A stretch of DNA of 64,000 nucleotides. Source: Flavobacterium sinopsychrotolerans. Lineage in GTDB: Bacteria; Bacteroidota; Bacteroidia; Flavobacteriales; Flavobacteriaceae. The stretch covers positions 806,001-870,000 of the forward strand of contig NZ_FODN01000001.1 of NCBI RefSeq assembly GCF_900110375.1, read 5' to 3'. Positions 18,577-26,884 of this stretch are shown here, piece after piece. The translations under genes and the position numbers were made by a program. Numbering within the stretch: the first letter of the stretch is position 1; each line of letters starts with the position of its first letter. A model generated the notes under the pieces. The model was not told where the DNA came from and ran no database searches. It saw nothing but the letters and a program-made list of their open reading frames with translations.

Positions 18577-19437
18577 CTATGTTAAGATTTGTTCGCAAGT
18601 AAAAACTTCTGCTAACCGAACTCCTTTTTCTGTTTTTTGTACGGTTATTATTTCATTATGCGCATCGTGTTCCAAGAACAAATAATAATTGTTATCGGCG
18701 GCCGCATTCATGAATTTTTCTTTTTCCGGCATCGTTAACAACGGTCGAGTATCATATCCCATAACATACGGAATTGGAATATGTCCGGCTGTCGCCAATA
18801 AATCAGCGCAAAAAACGATGGTCTTATCCTTATATTGTATATGCGGAATCATTTGCTTTTCGGTGTGTCCATCAGCAAAGAAAATGCCAAAACCCAATTC
18901 CGATGTTGAAAGAAAATCTCCTTCGGGTCTTTGGATGAAATTCAGCTGTCCGCTTTCCTGCATCGGCAAAATATTTTCGGATAAAAAAGATGCTTTCTCT
19001 CTCGCATTAGGTTTTGTTGCCCATTCCCAGTGATTTTCATTAGACCAGAATTTAGCATTTTTAAACGCAGGTTCGTATCCTGTTTTGTCAGCGTTCCATT
19101 GTACGCTTCCACCACAATGGTCAAAATGCAAATGTGTCATAAAAACATCGGTAACATCATCGCGATGAAAACCGTATTTAGCCAACGATTTATCCATGGA
19201 ATGCGTTCCCCAAAGCGAGTAATACCCAAAAAATTTCTCGGATTGCTTGTTTCCCATTCCGGTATCAATCAAAATCAATCGATTGCCATCTTCAATTAAT
19301 AAACAGCGTGCCGCAATATCAATAAGGTTATTTTCATCGGCTGGATTGGTTTTGTTCCAAATGGTTTTTGGGACCACGCCGAACATAGCGCCGCCATCCA
19401 ATTTAAAATTTCCGGTTTCTATGGGATATAGTTTCAT
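18577..19437 (-). CDS. MBL fold metallo-hydrolase
   Basis: A 286-aa metallo-beta-lactamase-fold hydrolase without a signal peptide. The metal motif is TDVFMTHLHFDHCGG (HxHxDH). Further ligands are in FFADGHTEKQMIPHI and the C-terminal FLEHDAHNEII. It resembles the quorum-quenching lactonase/AttM-like branch, but substrate assignment by eye is unsafe. A small palindrome lies just upstream of the start. Confidence 0.88.
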   Translation of the reverse strand: MKLYPIETGNFKLDGGAMFGVVPKTIWNKTNPADENNLIDIAARCLLIEDGNRLILIDTGMGNKQSEKFFGYYSLWGTHSMDKSLAKYGFHRDDVTDVFMTHLHFDHCGGSVQWNADKTGYEPAFKNAKFWSNENHWEWATKPNAREKASFLSENILPMQESGQLNFIQRPEGDFLSTSELGFGIFFADGHTEKQMIPHIQYKDKTIVFCADLLATAGHIPIPYVMGYDTRPLLTMPEKEKFMNAAADNNYYLFLEHDAHNEIITVQKTEKGVRLAEVFTCEQILT

Positions 19438-19450
19438 GGTTTTTCTGTTT

Positions 19451-19466
19451 TTTGAGAGGCCTCAAA
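19451..19466. promoter_or_regulatory. Palindrome upstream of the MBL hydrolase gene
   Basis: TTTGAG-AGGC-CTCAAA, a perfect 6-bp inverted repeat ending 14 bp before the MBL start codon. It could be an operator or a leader hairpin. No regulator can be named. Confidence 0.3.
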
Positions 19467-19567
19467 GTTAGGGAATTCAAATGCTTTTTACGGTTTCAAA
19501 TAGCTTTTTTCTATTTTGTCATTTGCTATAAAAATGTTATCAATTATGGAAAAAGCATTTTATACAC

Positions 19568-19575
19568 TATCTTTG
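19568..19575 (+). promoter_or_regulatory. Promoter -7 element for sufA/sufB
   Basis: TATCTTTG, perfect TAnnTTTG, 30 bp before the sufA ATG at 19606. No well-spaced TTG was found. Confidence 0.6.
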
Positions 19576-19605
19576 TCCTTAATTTAGACAAAATCAATAT
19601 AAGCT

Positions 19606-19935
19606 ATGATAAAAGTTTCTGACACAGCAAGAAAAAAAATCATCGATTTAATGCAAGATGATGGTTTTGACGCTGCAATCGACTACGTAAGAGTGGGTGT
19701 AAAAAGCGGCGGATGTTCTGGATTGTCTTATGATTTAAAATTTGATAAAACAAAAAACGAAGACGATAAAATTTTTGTAGACAACGATATCACTATCGCT
19801 GTTGAAAAAAAATCTTTTCTGTACTTAGCCGGAACAATATTAGAATTCTCAGGAGGAATTAATGGTAAAGGGTTTGTTTTCAATAACCCAAACGCGAATA
19901 GAACATGTGGTTGCGGGGAATCATTTTCTCTATAA
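19606..19935 (+). CDS. sufA: Iron-sulfur cluster assembly A-type protein (HesB/IscA/SufA family)
   Basis: A 109-aa A-type carrier that receives Fe-S clusters from the SufBCD scaffold and hands them to apoproteins. The three cluster-binding cysteines are present: C37 in SGGCSGLSYD, and C101 and C103 in the C-terminal CGCGESFSL. Length is normal. It opens the SUF locus and is followed by sufB. The 72-bp gap holds a palindromic repeat. Confidence 0.95.
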   Translation: MIKVSDTARKKIIDLMQDDGFDAAIDYVRVGVKSGGCSGLSYDLKFDKTKNEDDKIFVDNDITIAVEKKSFLYLAGTILEFSGGINGKGFVFNNPNANRTCGCGESFSL

Positions 19936-19953
19936 CCAAATAACAAAAGATTT

Positions 19954-19993
19954 AAACCATTAAGAAATTACGCTAATTAAGTCTTAATGGTTT
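19954..19993. repeat. AACCATTAAG palindrome, copy 1 (between sufA and sufB)
   Basis: AAACCATTAAG at 19954-19964 is the exact inverse of CTTAATGGTTT at 19983-19993, with an 18-nt loop. The same word forms a longer palindrome upstream of sufS (26557-26620). With no T-run directly after it, it is more like a dispersed palindrome than a terminator. Confidence 0.7.
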
Positions 19994-20007
19994 TAAAAAA
20001 TAAAATT

Positions 20008-21456
20008 ATGTCAAAATATACAGAAGACGATTTAAAAATCGAACTCGAAAATAAAGAATACGAATACGGATTTTACACCGAATTAGAATCGGAAACGTTT
20101 CCTGTAGGTTTAAATGAAGATATCGTTCGCGCTATTTCGCACAAAAAAGGAGAGCCACAATGGATGACCGATTGGCGTCTGGAGGCTTTTCGTGCTTGGG
20201 AGCAAATGACAGAGCCAGAATGGGCAAATGTGCATTACACTAAACCTGATTTTCAGGCGATTTCCTATTATTCAGCTCCAAAAGCGGTAGATCCCAATAA
20301 AACATTGGACGATGTAGATCCGGAACTTTTAGAAATGTACAAAAAGTTAGGTATCTCTGTCGATGAGCAAAAAATGATGAATAATGTAGCAATGGATATC
20401 GTTGTGGATTCAGTTTCAGTAGCGACTACATTCAAGAAAACATTAGGCGAAAAAGGAATTATCTTCATGAGTATTTCTGAAGCCATCAAAGAGCATCCAG
20501 AATTAGTTCGTAAATATTTAGGAACAGTTGTACCGCAAAAAGATAATTTTTATGCGGCTTTGAATTCAGCAGTTTTCTCTGATGGATCTTTCTGTTATAT
20601 TCCAAAAGGTGTTCGTTGCCCAATGGAACTTTCAACTTATTTTAGAATCAATCAAGCAGGAACAGGACAATTTGAAAGAACATTATTAGTTGCTGACGAA
20701 GGCAGTTATGTAAGCTACCTTGAAGGTTGTACCGCACCAAGTCGTGATGAAAATCAATTGCACGCTGCTGTAGTGGAACTAATCGCTTTGGACGATGCCG
20801 AAATCAAATATTCAACCGTACAAAACTGGTATCCTGGAAACAAAGAAGGAAAAGGTGGCGTTTTCAACTTTGTTACTAAAAGAGGAATCTGCGAGAAAAA
20901 CGCAAAAATTTCTTGGACACAAGTAGAAACCGGTTCAGCTATAACTTGGAAATATCCTTCTGTTATATTAAAAGGAGACAATTCAACAGGCGAATTTTAT
21001 TCGATTGCGGTTACCAATAATTTCCAACAAGCCGATACAGGAACAAAAATGATCCATTTAGGTAAAAACACTAAATCGACCATTATTTCTAAAGGAATTT
21101 CTGCTGGAAAATCACAAAATAGTTATAGAGGTTTGGTACGAATTTCACCAAACGCAGATAACGCCAGAAACTTTTCGCAATGTGATTCCTTATTAATGGG
21201 GAACAATTGTGGCGCACATACTTTCCCTTATATCGAAAGTAAAAATCCATCGGCAAAAATAGAACATGAAGCTACGACAAGTAAAATTGGCGAAGACCAA
21301 GTTTTCTATTGCAACCAACGTGGAATTCCAACTGAAAAAGCCATTGCTTTAATTGTAAACGGTTTCAGTAAAGATGTATTGAATAAGTTACCAATGGAAT
21401 TTGCAGTAGAAGCACAAAAATTATTAGAAATTTCTCTTGAGGGAAGTGTTGGATAA
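20008..21456 (+). CDS. sufB: Fe-S cluster assembly scaffold protein SufB
   Basis: A 482-aa subunit of the SufBC2D scaffold on which clusters are built with sulfur from SufS/SufE. The sequence matches SufB throughout: [55 protein letters not shown] and the C-terminal [13 protein letters not shown] and [22 protein letters not shown]. The last includes the Cys region proposed for cluster assembly. I take the ATG at 20008 because the family begins near MSKYTEDD; the frame is open from 19987. Confidence 0.97.
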   Translation: MSKYTEDDLKIELENKEYEYGFYTELESETFPVGLNEDIVRAISHKKGEPQWMTDWRLEAFRAWEQMTEPEWANVHYTKPDFQAISYYSAPKAVDPNKTLDDVDPELLEMYKKLGISVDEQKMMNNVAMDIVVDSVSVATTFKKTLGEKGIIFMSISEAIKEHPELVRKYLGTVVPQKDNFYAALNSAVFSDGSFCYIPKGVRCPMELSTYFRINQAGTGQFERTLLVADEGSYVSYLEGCTAPSRDENQLHAAVVELIALDDAEIKYSTVQNWYPGNKEGKGGVFNFVTKRGICEKNAKISWTQVETGSAITWKYPSVILKGDNSTGEFYSIAVTNNFQQADTGTKMIHLGKNTKSTIISKGISAGKSQNSYRGLVRISPNADNARNFSQCDSLLMGNNCGAHTFPYIESKNPSAKIEHEATTSKIGEDQVFYCNQRGIPTEKAIALIVNGFSKDVLNKLPMEFAVEAQKLLEISLEGSVG

Positions 21457-21463
21457 TTTGAAT

Positions 21464-21952
21464 ATGGGAAACAAGAAAGTTATTATTGTAGGTTCTTCCA
21501 GAAGCAATGGAAATACTTCAAAAATAGCTGGTAAAATTTCCACCCAAATAAATGCTGATGTTATTAATTTAAGAGATTATTCTATTTCCTATTATGATTA
21601 TGAAAGCGGAAATAGAGCCGATGATTTTTTGCCTTTAATAACTTCAATTATTGAAAAATATGACACGCTTGTTTTTGCAACACCTGTTTACTGGTATGCA
21701 ATGAGCGGAATAATGAAAGTGTTTTTTGACCGATTTTCTGATTTGATCAGAATCGAAAAAGAATTAGGTCGAAAATTAAGAGGTAAAAATATGTTTGTAA
21801 TTTCAAATTCTGATGAAGATCAAATGGATTATGATTTTTATTTACCCTTTCGATTATCAGCGGACTATTTAGGAATAAAATATTTAGGAGAAAAGCATTT
21901 GTCCTATCAAACAATAAAAGACCAAGAACACATCAATAGTATTTTAGAATAA
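21464..21952 (+). CDS. NADPH-dependent FMN reductase-like (flavodoxin-fold) protein within the suf operon
   Basis: A 162-aa flavodoxin-fold protein. The phosphate loop VGSSRSNGNTSKIA is at the N-terminus, and FATPVYWYAMSGIMKVFFDRFSDL is the typical FMN-binding region of NAD(P)H-dependent FMN reductases and iron-sulfur flavoproteins. No extra Cys cluster is seen, so it is not an ISF. The ATG at 21464 starts 7 bp after the sufB stop; a start at 21437 would overlap sufB by 20 bp. It sits tightly between sufB and sufC. A redox role for Fe-S assembly or repair is plausible but inferred. Confidence 0.85.
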   Translation: MGNKKVIIVGSSRSNGNTSKIAGKISTQINADVINLRDYSISYYDYESGNRADDFLPLITSIIEKYDTLVFATPVYWYAMSGIMKVFFDRFSDLIRIEKELGRKLRGKNMFVISNSDEDQMDYDFYLPFRLSADYLGIKYLGEKHLSYQTIKDQEHINSILE

Positions 21953-21988
21953 AAGAGAATTTAAATCCTTTTAAAATTAAAGAAACAA

Positions 21989-22741
21989 ATGTTAAGTATA
22001 AAAAATTTACACGCCTCGATAGGTGACAAAGAAATATTGAAAGGGATTAACCTTGAAGTAAAAGCAGGAGAAATTCATGCGATTATGGGACCAAACGGAG
22101 CCGGAAAAAGTACCCTTGCGTCAATCATTGCAGGAAACGAAAACTACGAAGTAACCGAAGGAGAAATCTCTTTAGACGGAGAAGACCTTTCTGAATTGGC
22201 ACCAGAAGAAAGAGCACATAAAGGTGTTTTTCTTTCGTTCCAATATCCGGTTGAAATTCCGGGAGTTTCAGTTACCAACTTCATGAGAACTGCCATTAAC
22301 GAAACTCGTAAAGCAAACGGTCTGGAAGAAATGCCGGCTAAAGATATGCTGAAAGTGATTCGTGAAAAATCAGAATTATTAGAAATTGACCGTAAATTTT
22401 TATCTCGTTCTCTAAACGAAGGTTTTTCTGGTGGAGAGAAAAAACGTAACGAAATTTTCCAAATGGCGATGCTGGAACCAAAATTGGCTATCCTTGATGA
22501 AACCGATTCTGGTCTTGATATTGATGCGTTACGAATTGTTGCCAATGGTGTTAACAAACTAAAAAGTGACAAAAACGCCATCGTAGTAATTACGCATTAC
22601 CAAAGATTATTAGATTATATCGTCCCTGATTTCGTTCACGTGTTATACAACGGAAAAATTGTAAAATCCGGTGGAAAAGAACTAGCGCACGAACTGGAAG
22701 AAAAAGGATACGACTGGATTAAACAAGAACAAGAAGCTTAA
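21989..22741 (+). CDS. sufC: Fe-S cluster assembly ATPase SufC
   Basis: A 250-aa ABC-type ATPase of the SufBC2D complex. Walker A is GPNGAGKSTLASII, the signature is FSGGEKKRNEIFQMAML, and Walker B is LAILDETDSGLDIDAL with the SufC-specific DSGLD after the Asp-Glu. The H-loop is in VVITHYQRLLDYI. It is soluble and has no transporter partner here. It is spaced 36 bp from the flavodoxin-fold gene upstream. Confidence 0.97.
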   Translation: MLSIKNLHASIGDKEILKGINLEVKAGEIHAIMGPNGAGKSTLASIIAGNENYEVTEGEISLDGEDLSELAPEERAHKGVFLSFQYPVEIPGVSVTNFMRTAINETRKANGLEEMPAKDMLKVIREKSELLEIDRKFLSRSLNEGFSGGEKKRNEIFQMAMLEPKLAILDETDSGLDIDALRIVANGVNKLKSDKNAIVVITHYQRLLDYIVPDFVHVLYNGKIVKSGGKELAHELEEKGYDWIKQEQEA

Positions 22742-22754
22742 AATTTTGTTTGAA

Positions 22755-22813
22755 GTTTAAAGTTTAAAGTTACCTCGGAATAACTTTAAATTTTTAAACC
22801 TTAAACTTTAAAC
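22755..22813. repeat. Palindromic AT-rich repeat between sufC and sufD
   Basis: GTTTAAAG words (two overlapping at 22755-22769) face CTTTAAAC at 22806-22813, with further complementary words (AAAGTTA and TAACTTT) inside. The whole 59 bp can fold into one long hairpin. It may be a dispersed repeat or a processing site inside the operon. Confidence 0.55.
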
Positions 22814-22822
22814 AATAAAAAA

Positions 22823-24139
22823 ATGGAATTAAAAGAAAAATTACTATCGTCTTTTATGGCTTTCGAAGAGCGTGTGGATGTTCACTCTGAACTTCATGAC
22901 GTGAGAACTGCCGCCATAAAAAACTTTGAAAATAAAGGTTTCCCAACCAAAAAAGACGAAGCTTGGAAATACACTTCACTAAATGCCATCTTAAAAAATG
23001 ACTTTACCGTTTTTCCAAAGCAAGAAAATGCAGTTGAATTCAACCACGTAAAAAAATATTTTTTACACGAAATAGATACGTATAAAGTAGTGTTTATTGA
23101 TGGTGTTTTCAGTTCGCATTTATCGTCAACAACACACGAAGGAATTGATGTTTGCTTGATGTCATCGGCATTGACCAAACCAAAATACAAAATGGTTATT
23201 GATTCTTATTTTAACCAAATTGCCAACAAAGACGAAAGTCTAACTTCCTTGAATACGGCTTTCGCCATTGAAGGAGCGTATATCAACATTCCAAAAAGTA
23301 AAGTAGCAGATAAACCTATTGAAATCATGTATTTCTCTACAGGAAATGAAGCAGCTCTTTTGGTTCAGCCAAGAAACTTAGTGATTGTGGGTGAAAATTC
23401 ACATGTTCAAATTATCGAGCGCCATCAAAGTTTAAACGAAAATCCTGTGTTAACGAATTCTGTTACCGAGATTTTTGCTCAAAAACGCGCTATCGTTGAT
23501 TATTACAAAATTCAAAACGATACGCTTGAAGCGAATTTAATAGATAACACCTACGTTTCTCAACAAAAAGAAAGTCACGTTTCGGTTCATACATTCTCTT
23601 TTGGAGGAAACTTAACGAGAAACAACTTGAATTTTTATCACTTTGGAGAACGATTGACAAGCACATTAAACGGAATCACGATTATTGGCGAAAAACAACA
23701 CGTAGACCATTATACTTTGGTGAAACATTCGACTCCAAATTGCGAAAGTTTCCAAGATTATAAAGGAATCTATGCTGATCGTTCTACAGGAGTTTTTAAC
23801 GGAAAAGTGTACGTAGAGAAAGACGCTCAAAAAACAAATGCATTCCAAAAAAGCAATAATATTTTATTGAGTGACAAAGCGACTATAAATGCTAAACCAC
23901 AATTGGAGATTTTTGCTGATGACGTAAAATGTTCTCACGGTTGTACTGTTGGACAATTAGACGAAACAGCAATGTTCTACATGCAACAACGCGGAATCCC
24001 TAAAAAAGAAGCCAAAGCGTTATTGATGTATGCGTTCTCGAATGCTGTTATCGAAAACATCAAAATACCAGAATTAAAACAGCGTATCACCAAAATTATC
24101 GCCACAAAATTAGGGGTGAAATTGGGATTTGATTTGTAG
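22823..24139 (+). CDS. sufD: Fe-S cluster assembly protein SufD
   Basis: A 438-aa SufB paralogue that forms the SufBC2D scaffold. Recognisable are FPTKKDEAWKYTSLNAIL near the N-terminus, the beta-helix core, the HYTLVKHSTPNCESFQDYKGIY region and the family signature EIFADDVKCSHGCTVGQLDE, which includes the conserved His. QQRGIPKKEAKALLMYAF closes the gene. It is the last gene of the first suf unit and is followed by a strong terminator. Confidence 0.96.
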   Translation: MELKEKLLSSFMAFEERVDVHSELHDVRTAAIKNFENKGFPTKKDEAWKYTSLNAILKNDFTVFPKQENAVEFNHVKKYFLHEIDTYKVVFIDGVFSSHLSSTTHEGIDVCLMSSALTKPKYKMVIDSYFNQIANKDESLTSLNTAFAIEGAYINIPKSKVADKPIEIMYFSTGNEAALLVQPRNLVIVGENSHVQIIERHQSLNENPVLTNSVTEIFAQKRAIVDYYKIQNDTLEANLIDNTYVSQQKESHVSVHTFSFGGNLTRNNLNFYHFGERLTSTLNGITIIGEKQHVDHYTLVKHSTPNCESFQDYKGIYADRSTGVFNGKVYVEKDAQKTNAFQKSNNILLSDKATINAKPQLEIFADDVKCSHGCTVGQLDETAMFYMQQRGIPKKEAKALLMYAFSNAVIENIKIPELKQRITKIIATKLGVKLGFDL

Positions 24140-24164
24140 TATAATTCAAAACCAGATATAAAAA

Positions 24165-24195
24165 AACCCGACAGATTTTAGAAATCTTTCGGGTT
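24165..24195 (+). terminator. Intrinsic terminator after sufD
   Basis: ACCCGA/TCGGGT and AGATTT/AAATCT stems with one mismatch, a 3-nt loop, and a run of nine T from 24194. Confidence 0.85.
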
Positions 24196-24201
24196 TTTTT
24201 T

Positions 24202-24328
24202 TAGGAGCTAATCCCGCTATACATTGCAAATGAAATTCACTGAATACCAAAATAAAACATCAAATTGGTGAAGTACTCTTTTTTCGGTAAAAACCTCAAA
24301 AAGGATTTTCATTTCTATCGGGGCTTAA
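24202..24328 (-). repeat. Dispersed intergenic structured repeat, copy 2
   Basis: In reverse orientation it reads AAGCCCCGATAGAAATG...AATCCTTTTTGAGG...TATAGCGGGATTAGCTCCTAA, the same head and tail as the copy at 4138. The middle is longer, about 127 bp in total, and its inner hairpin is weaker. It fills the space between the sufD terminator and the stop of the convergent lipoprotein gene. Confidence 0.7.
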
Positions 24329-24339
24329 AAATCTCTGCC

Positions 24340-25032
24340 TTAATTAATAATATAACTAACCAAAGTACTTTCTACCGTACTTCCATCAATAGTATTTATT
24401 GATTTTATTGGTCCAACTCCTTTTGCATACCAATATACCGATTCTGTAATAGTAGTTTGACCTTGAAAACTTACTTCTTGTTTAAAACTAATTTTAATAA
24501 CACTCGCATAAACCTTACCATTGACAGTCATACTTGCATCTTTTTCTACAATAATTCCCAAATATTTTATAGATGCATCAAAAGCAGATGAAAAAGAACC
24601 ATTTGTCACACTTACCTTTGAAATAACAGTACCACTCCATTGTTCACCAACCGCCAAATTATCTTTCAATACTGGCAATTCATAAGCCTCCATTTTAAGA
24701 ATAACACCATTTTCGTTGGCATTATATTCTCCTGTCCTTAAAAAATAAGTCGCTCCTTTTTTAGTCGCCCAAGCTTGTAAATCATAGACATTCTCCGTTG
24801 AAACACGATAATAAGTAGTCCCTCCAAAATTATCTGCACCTGTGATTTTCACAGGAGAAGTTACAGAACCATTTTCATTATAAATCCATTGATTGTTTAA
24901 AGCTAAAGGCCAATAATCGCCACTCGAAACCCCATTTGAATCATCAGAAACAGAATCATCATTAGAACAAGATGTAATTAATAAGGAAGAAAATAGCAAT
25001 GTAAACAATGCCAATAAAGTAATTTTTTTCAT
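24340..25032 (-). CDS. Hypothetical lipoprotein
   Basis: A 230-aa exported lipoprotein with signal MKKITLLALFTLLFSSLL and lipobox ITSC, followed by an acidic Ser/Asp linker (SNDDSVSDDSNG). Such a linker is typical of lipoproteins in this group and may favour surface export. The mature domain is beta-rich, with YWPLALNNQWIYNENG near its start, a motif seen in many Bacteroidota surface lipoproteins of unknown function. No catalytic motif is visible. It lies on the opposite strand between sufD and sufS, interrupting the SUF locus. Confidence 0.75.
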   Translation of the reverse strand: MKKITLLALFTLLFSSLLITSCSNDDSVSDDSNGVSSGDYWPLALNNQWIYNENGSVTSPVKITGADNFGGTTYYRVSTENVYDLQAWATKKGATYFLRTGEYNANENGVILKMEAYELPVLKDNLAVGEQWSGTVISKVSVTNGSFSSAFDASIKYLGIIVEKDASMTVNGKVYASVIKISFKQEVSFQGQTTITESVYWYAKGVGPIKSINTIDGSTVESTLVSYIIN

Positions 25033-25108
25033 GTTAATATCGTTTTATTAGACCAATATATAACATTTTAAGCATATTTATAAACCCTACTAACAAATAT
25101 GCTAATTT

Positions 25109-26455
25109 TTATTTCTTCAAACTCCCAATAATCCCTTTCAACATTCCATTAAAATCAAAATTAGGATCTTCTTTCAAGCCCATTCGAACAATCACTAAAT
25201 CAAGTGACGGAATAATCGCCACCATTTGCCCTTGAAAACCGCTACAATAATACATATCTCTTGGTACATCGGGAAAATGTCCGCCGGCATTGAGCCAAAA
25301 GTGTCCACCGTATCTTCCGTCTGAAGTATTCGTAGGTGTTGCGGTATATTTTGCCCAACCTTCATTGAAAATTTGTTCCCCGTTCCAATTACCGTTATGT
25401 AAATACAACAACCCAAATTTTGACCAATCTCTCGTTGTAGCCCAACCGTAGGATGAACCCACATAATTTCCAGCCATATCTGTTTCGATAACCATAGAAT
25501 TCATTCCTATTTTATCAATCAAAGCACTGTACCAAAAATCTAGATATTCTTGATGCGTTTTGAATTGCTTTCGCAAAATACCTGAAAGTAAATTCGTCGT
25601 TCCTGAGGAGTAATTCCATCGCGTGTTGGGTTTATGCTCTGCTGGTTTCTCAAGTTGGGAACGCGTCATATCCTCGGCTTGGAAAAGCATTTTTGTAGCA
25701 TCCGAAATTGTCGCATAATCCTCCACCCATTGTAAACCGGAATTCATGTGCAGCAAATCATTTGTGGTTATCAATTTTCGTCCGTCGTTTGCCCATTCTG
25801 GGATTGGAGCAGGAGCATCAATGTCAAATTTTCTTTGTTTTTCCAAAACTCCAAATACAGCGCTCGTGATACTTTTGGTCATCGACCAACCCAGAATTTT
25901 ACTGTTTTTATCGAAACCAGTATTGTATTTTTCGGCAATGATTTTGTCTTTATAAATTACTAATAGGGTCCGTGTTCGTTTTTTGATTTGCCCTTTTGCA
26001 TCAAAAGCATTGGCGACAGCCGCATTCAATTTAGTATAATCAACGTTAGCAAAAATGGTGTCTTTAGCTTCCTTATTTCCATACGGAAAAGGTAAATTGT
26101 TATTCAATTTTGTTCTTTTGGGAACCAAATACGGTTTTGACACATCAAAATCATCATTGATTAAAGTCGCTCCCAAACCTTCGCGGTAAATTGCTTTTCG
26201 TTCTTTCAAACCATAAACCGAAGCAACGGCAAACTTTCCGGCATCTTCAATTTTGTTTTTGGCCAAATCAATCATGTCGATATCATTGTCACCTTTCTCA
26301 ATCATTTCTTGCGAACGATTATCAATAAAATGTCCTGACGCGATACTTTTGGCTGAAAAGCCAGAAATTAAATCCAGTTTTGGATAAGTAGTGAACCCAA
26401 CATAAAAGATTCCGATAAAAGAAGCAAAACCAACGAACTTGAATAATTTTTTCAT
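25109..26455 (-). CDS. Serine hydrolase, class C beta-lactamase/penicillin-binding-like
   Basis: A 448-aa hydrolase with an N-terminal membrane or signal segment (FVGFASFIGIFYVGF). The SxxK catalytic motif is SMTK in GWSMTKSITSAVFG, the YxN-like position lies in WNYSSGTTNLLSG, and YGGHFWLNAGGHFPD lies near the third motif. Family members include D-aminopeptidases, esterases and 6-aminohexanoate hydrolases, so beta-lactam hydrolysis should not be assumed. Together with the lipoprotein it forms a leftward pair within the SUF locus. Confidence 0.87.
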   Translation of the reverse strand: MKKLFKFVGFASFIGIFYVGFTTYPKLDLISGFSAKSIASGHFIDNRSQEMIEKGDNDIDMIDLAKNKIEDAGKFAVASVYGLKERKAIYREGLGATLINDDFDVSKPYLVPKRTKLNNNLPFPYGNKEAKDTIFANVDYTKLNAAVANAFDAKGQIKKRTRTLLVIYKDKIIAEKYNTGFDKNSKILGWSMTKSITSAVFGVLEKQRKFDIDAPAPIPEWANDGRKLITTNDLLHMNSGLQWVEDYATISDATKMLFQAEDMTRSQLEKPAEHKPNTRWNYSSGTTNLLSGILRKQFKTHQEYLDFWYSALIDKIGMNSMVIETDMAGNYVGSSYGWATTRDWSKFGLLYLHNGNWNGEQIFNEGWAKYTATPTNTSDGRYGGHFWLNAGGHFPDVPRDMYYCSGFQGQMVAIIPSLDLVIVRMGLKEDPNFDFNGMLKGIIGSLKK

Positions 26456-26556
26456 AGAGAATTAATTTGAAGCAATTTAATAAAAAAGAACCACATTTTT
26501 GAAACAGTAATAATGACTGTAAAGTGATTTTTCTGTGAACAACTATTTTTTATTTA

Positions 26557-26620
26557 AACCATTAAGAAATTAAGTTTCATTAAGAATTATCACTTAATTT
26601 TTCTTAATTTCTTAATGGTT
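26557..26620. repeat. AACCATTAAG palindrome, copy 2 (upstream of sufS)
   Basis: A perfect 18-bp inverted repeat: 26557-26574 (AACCATTAAGAAATTAAG) with 26603-26620 and a 28-nt loop that itself contains TTAAG words. The outer word is shared with the copy at 19954-19993. Confidence 0.8.
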
Positions 26621-26761
26621 AAATTTATAAAGAGAAATCGTTTCATAAAATCTTCCGGTTTACCAAAAAGTAAGGTTTGAAGTCGTATTATATTTTTCTA
26701 AATCATAAATAGTAATAACTTTTATTAACAAGTGTTTGCTAAAAATTAATTCCAATTTCAC

Positions 26762-26769
26762 TACTTTTG
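26762..26769 (+). promoter_or_regulatory. Promoter -7 element for sufS
   Basis: TACTTTTG matches TAnnTTTG. TTTG at 26735-26738 is a possible -33 element, but the 23-nt spacing is long. The predicted transcription start falls in the palindrome at 26771-26789. Confidence 0.6.
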
Positions 26770-26770
26770 T

Positions 26771-26789
26771 ATTTAGAAAAATTCTAAAT
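26771..26789. promoter_or_regulatory. Operator-like palindrome at the sufS transcription start
   Basis: ATTTAGAA-AAA-TTCTAAAT, a perfect 8-bp inverted repeat with a 3-nt centre, one base after the -7 element. Its place is ideal for repression. The TTTAGA/TCTAAA half-sites resemble metal-dependent repressor sites, so iron control is a guess, not a finding. Confidence 0.5.
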
Positions 26790-26884
26790 AATGAAAGGCT
26801 AATTTCAACTTAGTCTGTCAAAAAAATGTTGAATATTGGCAATCAATTTGACCAATAAAAACATTAAAAAAACAAGCCGACAAA

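Larger units (their letters stand above)
26456..26884. other. Divergent intergenic region upstream of sufS
   Basis: 429 bp between the leftward serine hydrolase and sufS. It holds a long AACCATTAAG palindrome (26557-26620), a promoter -7 element (26762-26769), an adjacent operator-like palindrome (26771-26789) and a leader of about 110 nt. No convincing gene is present. Confidence 0.7.

Noticed and set aside
25109-26455. Beta-lactam resistance gene
   Set aside because: The SxxK serine hydrolase family is broad, and nothing here points to antibiotic hydrolysis.
26826-26858. Ten-codon upstream ORF (MLNIGNQFDQ) in the sufS leader
   Set aside because: It has no clear ribosome binding site, no regulatory amino-acid run and no terminator structure after it. 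Too short to support a leader-peptide call.
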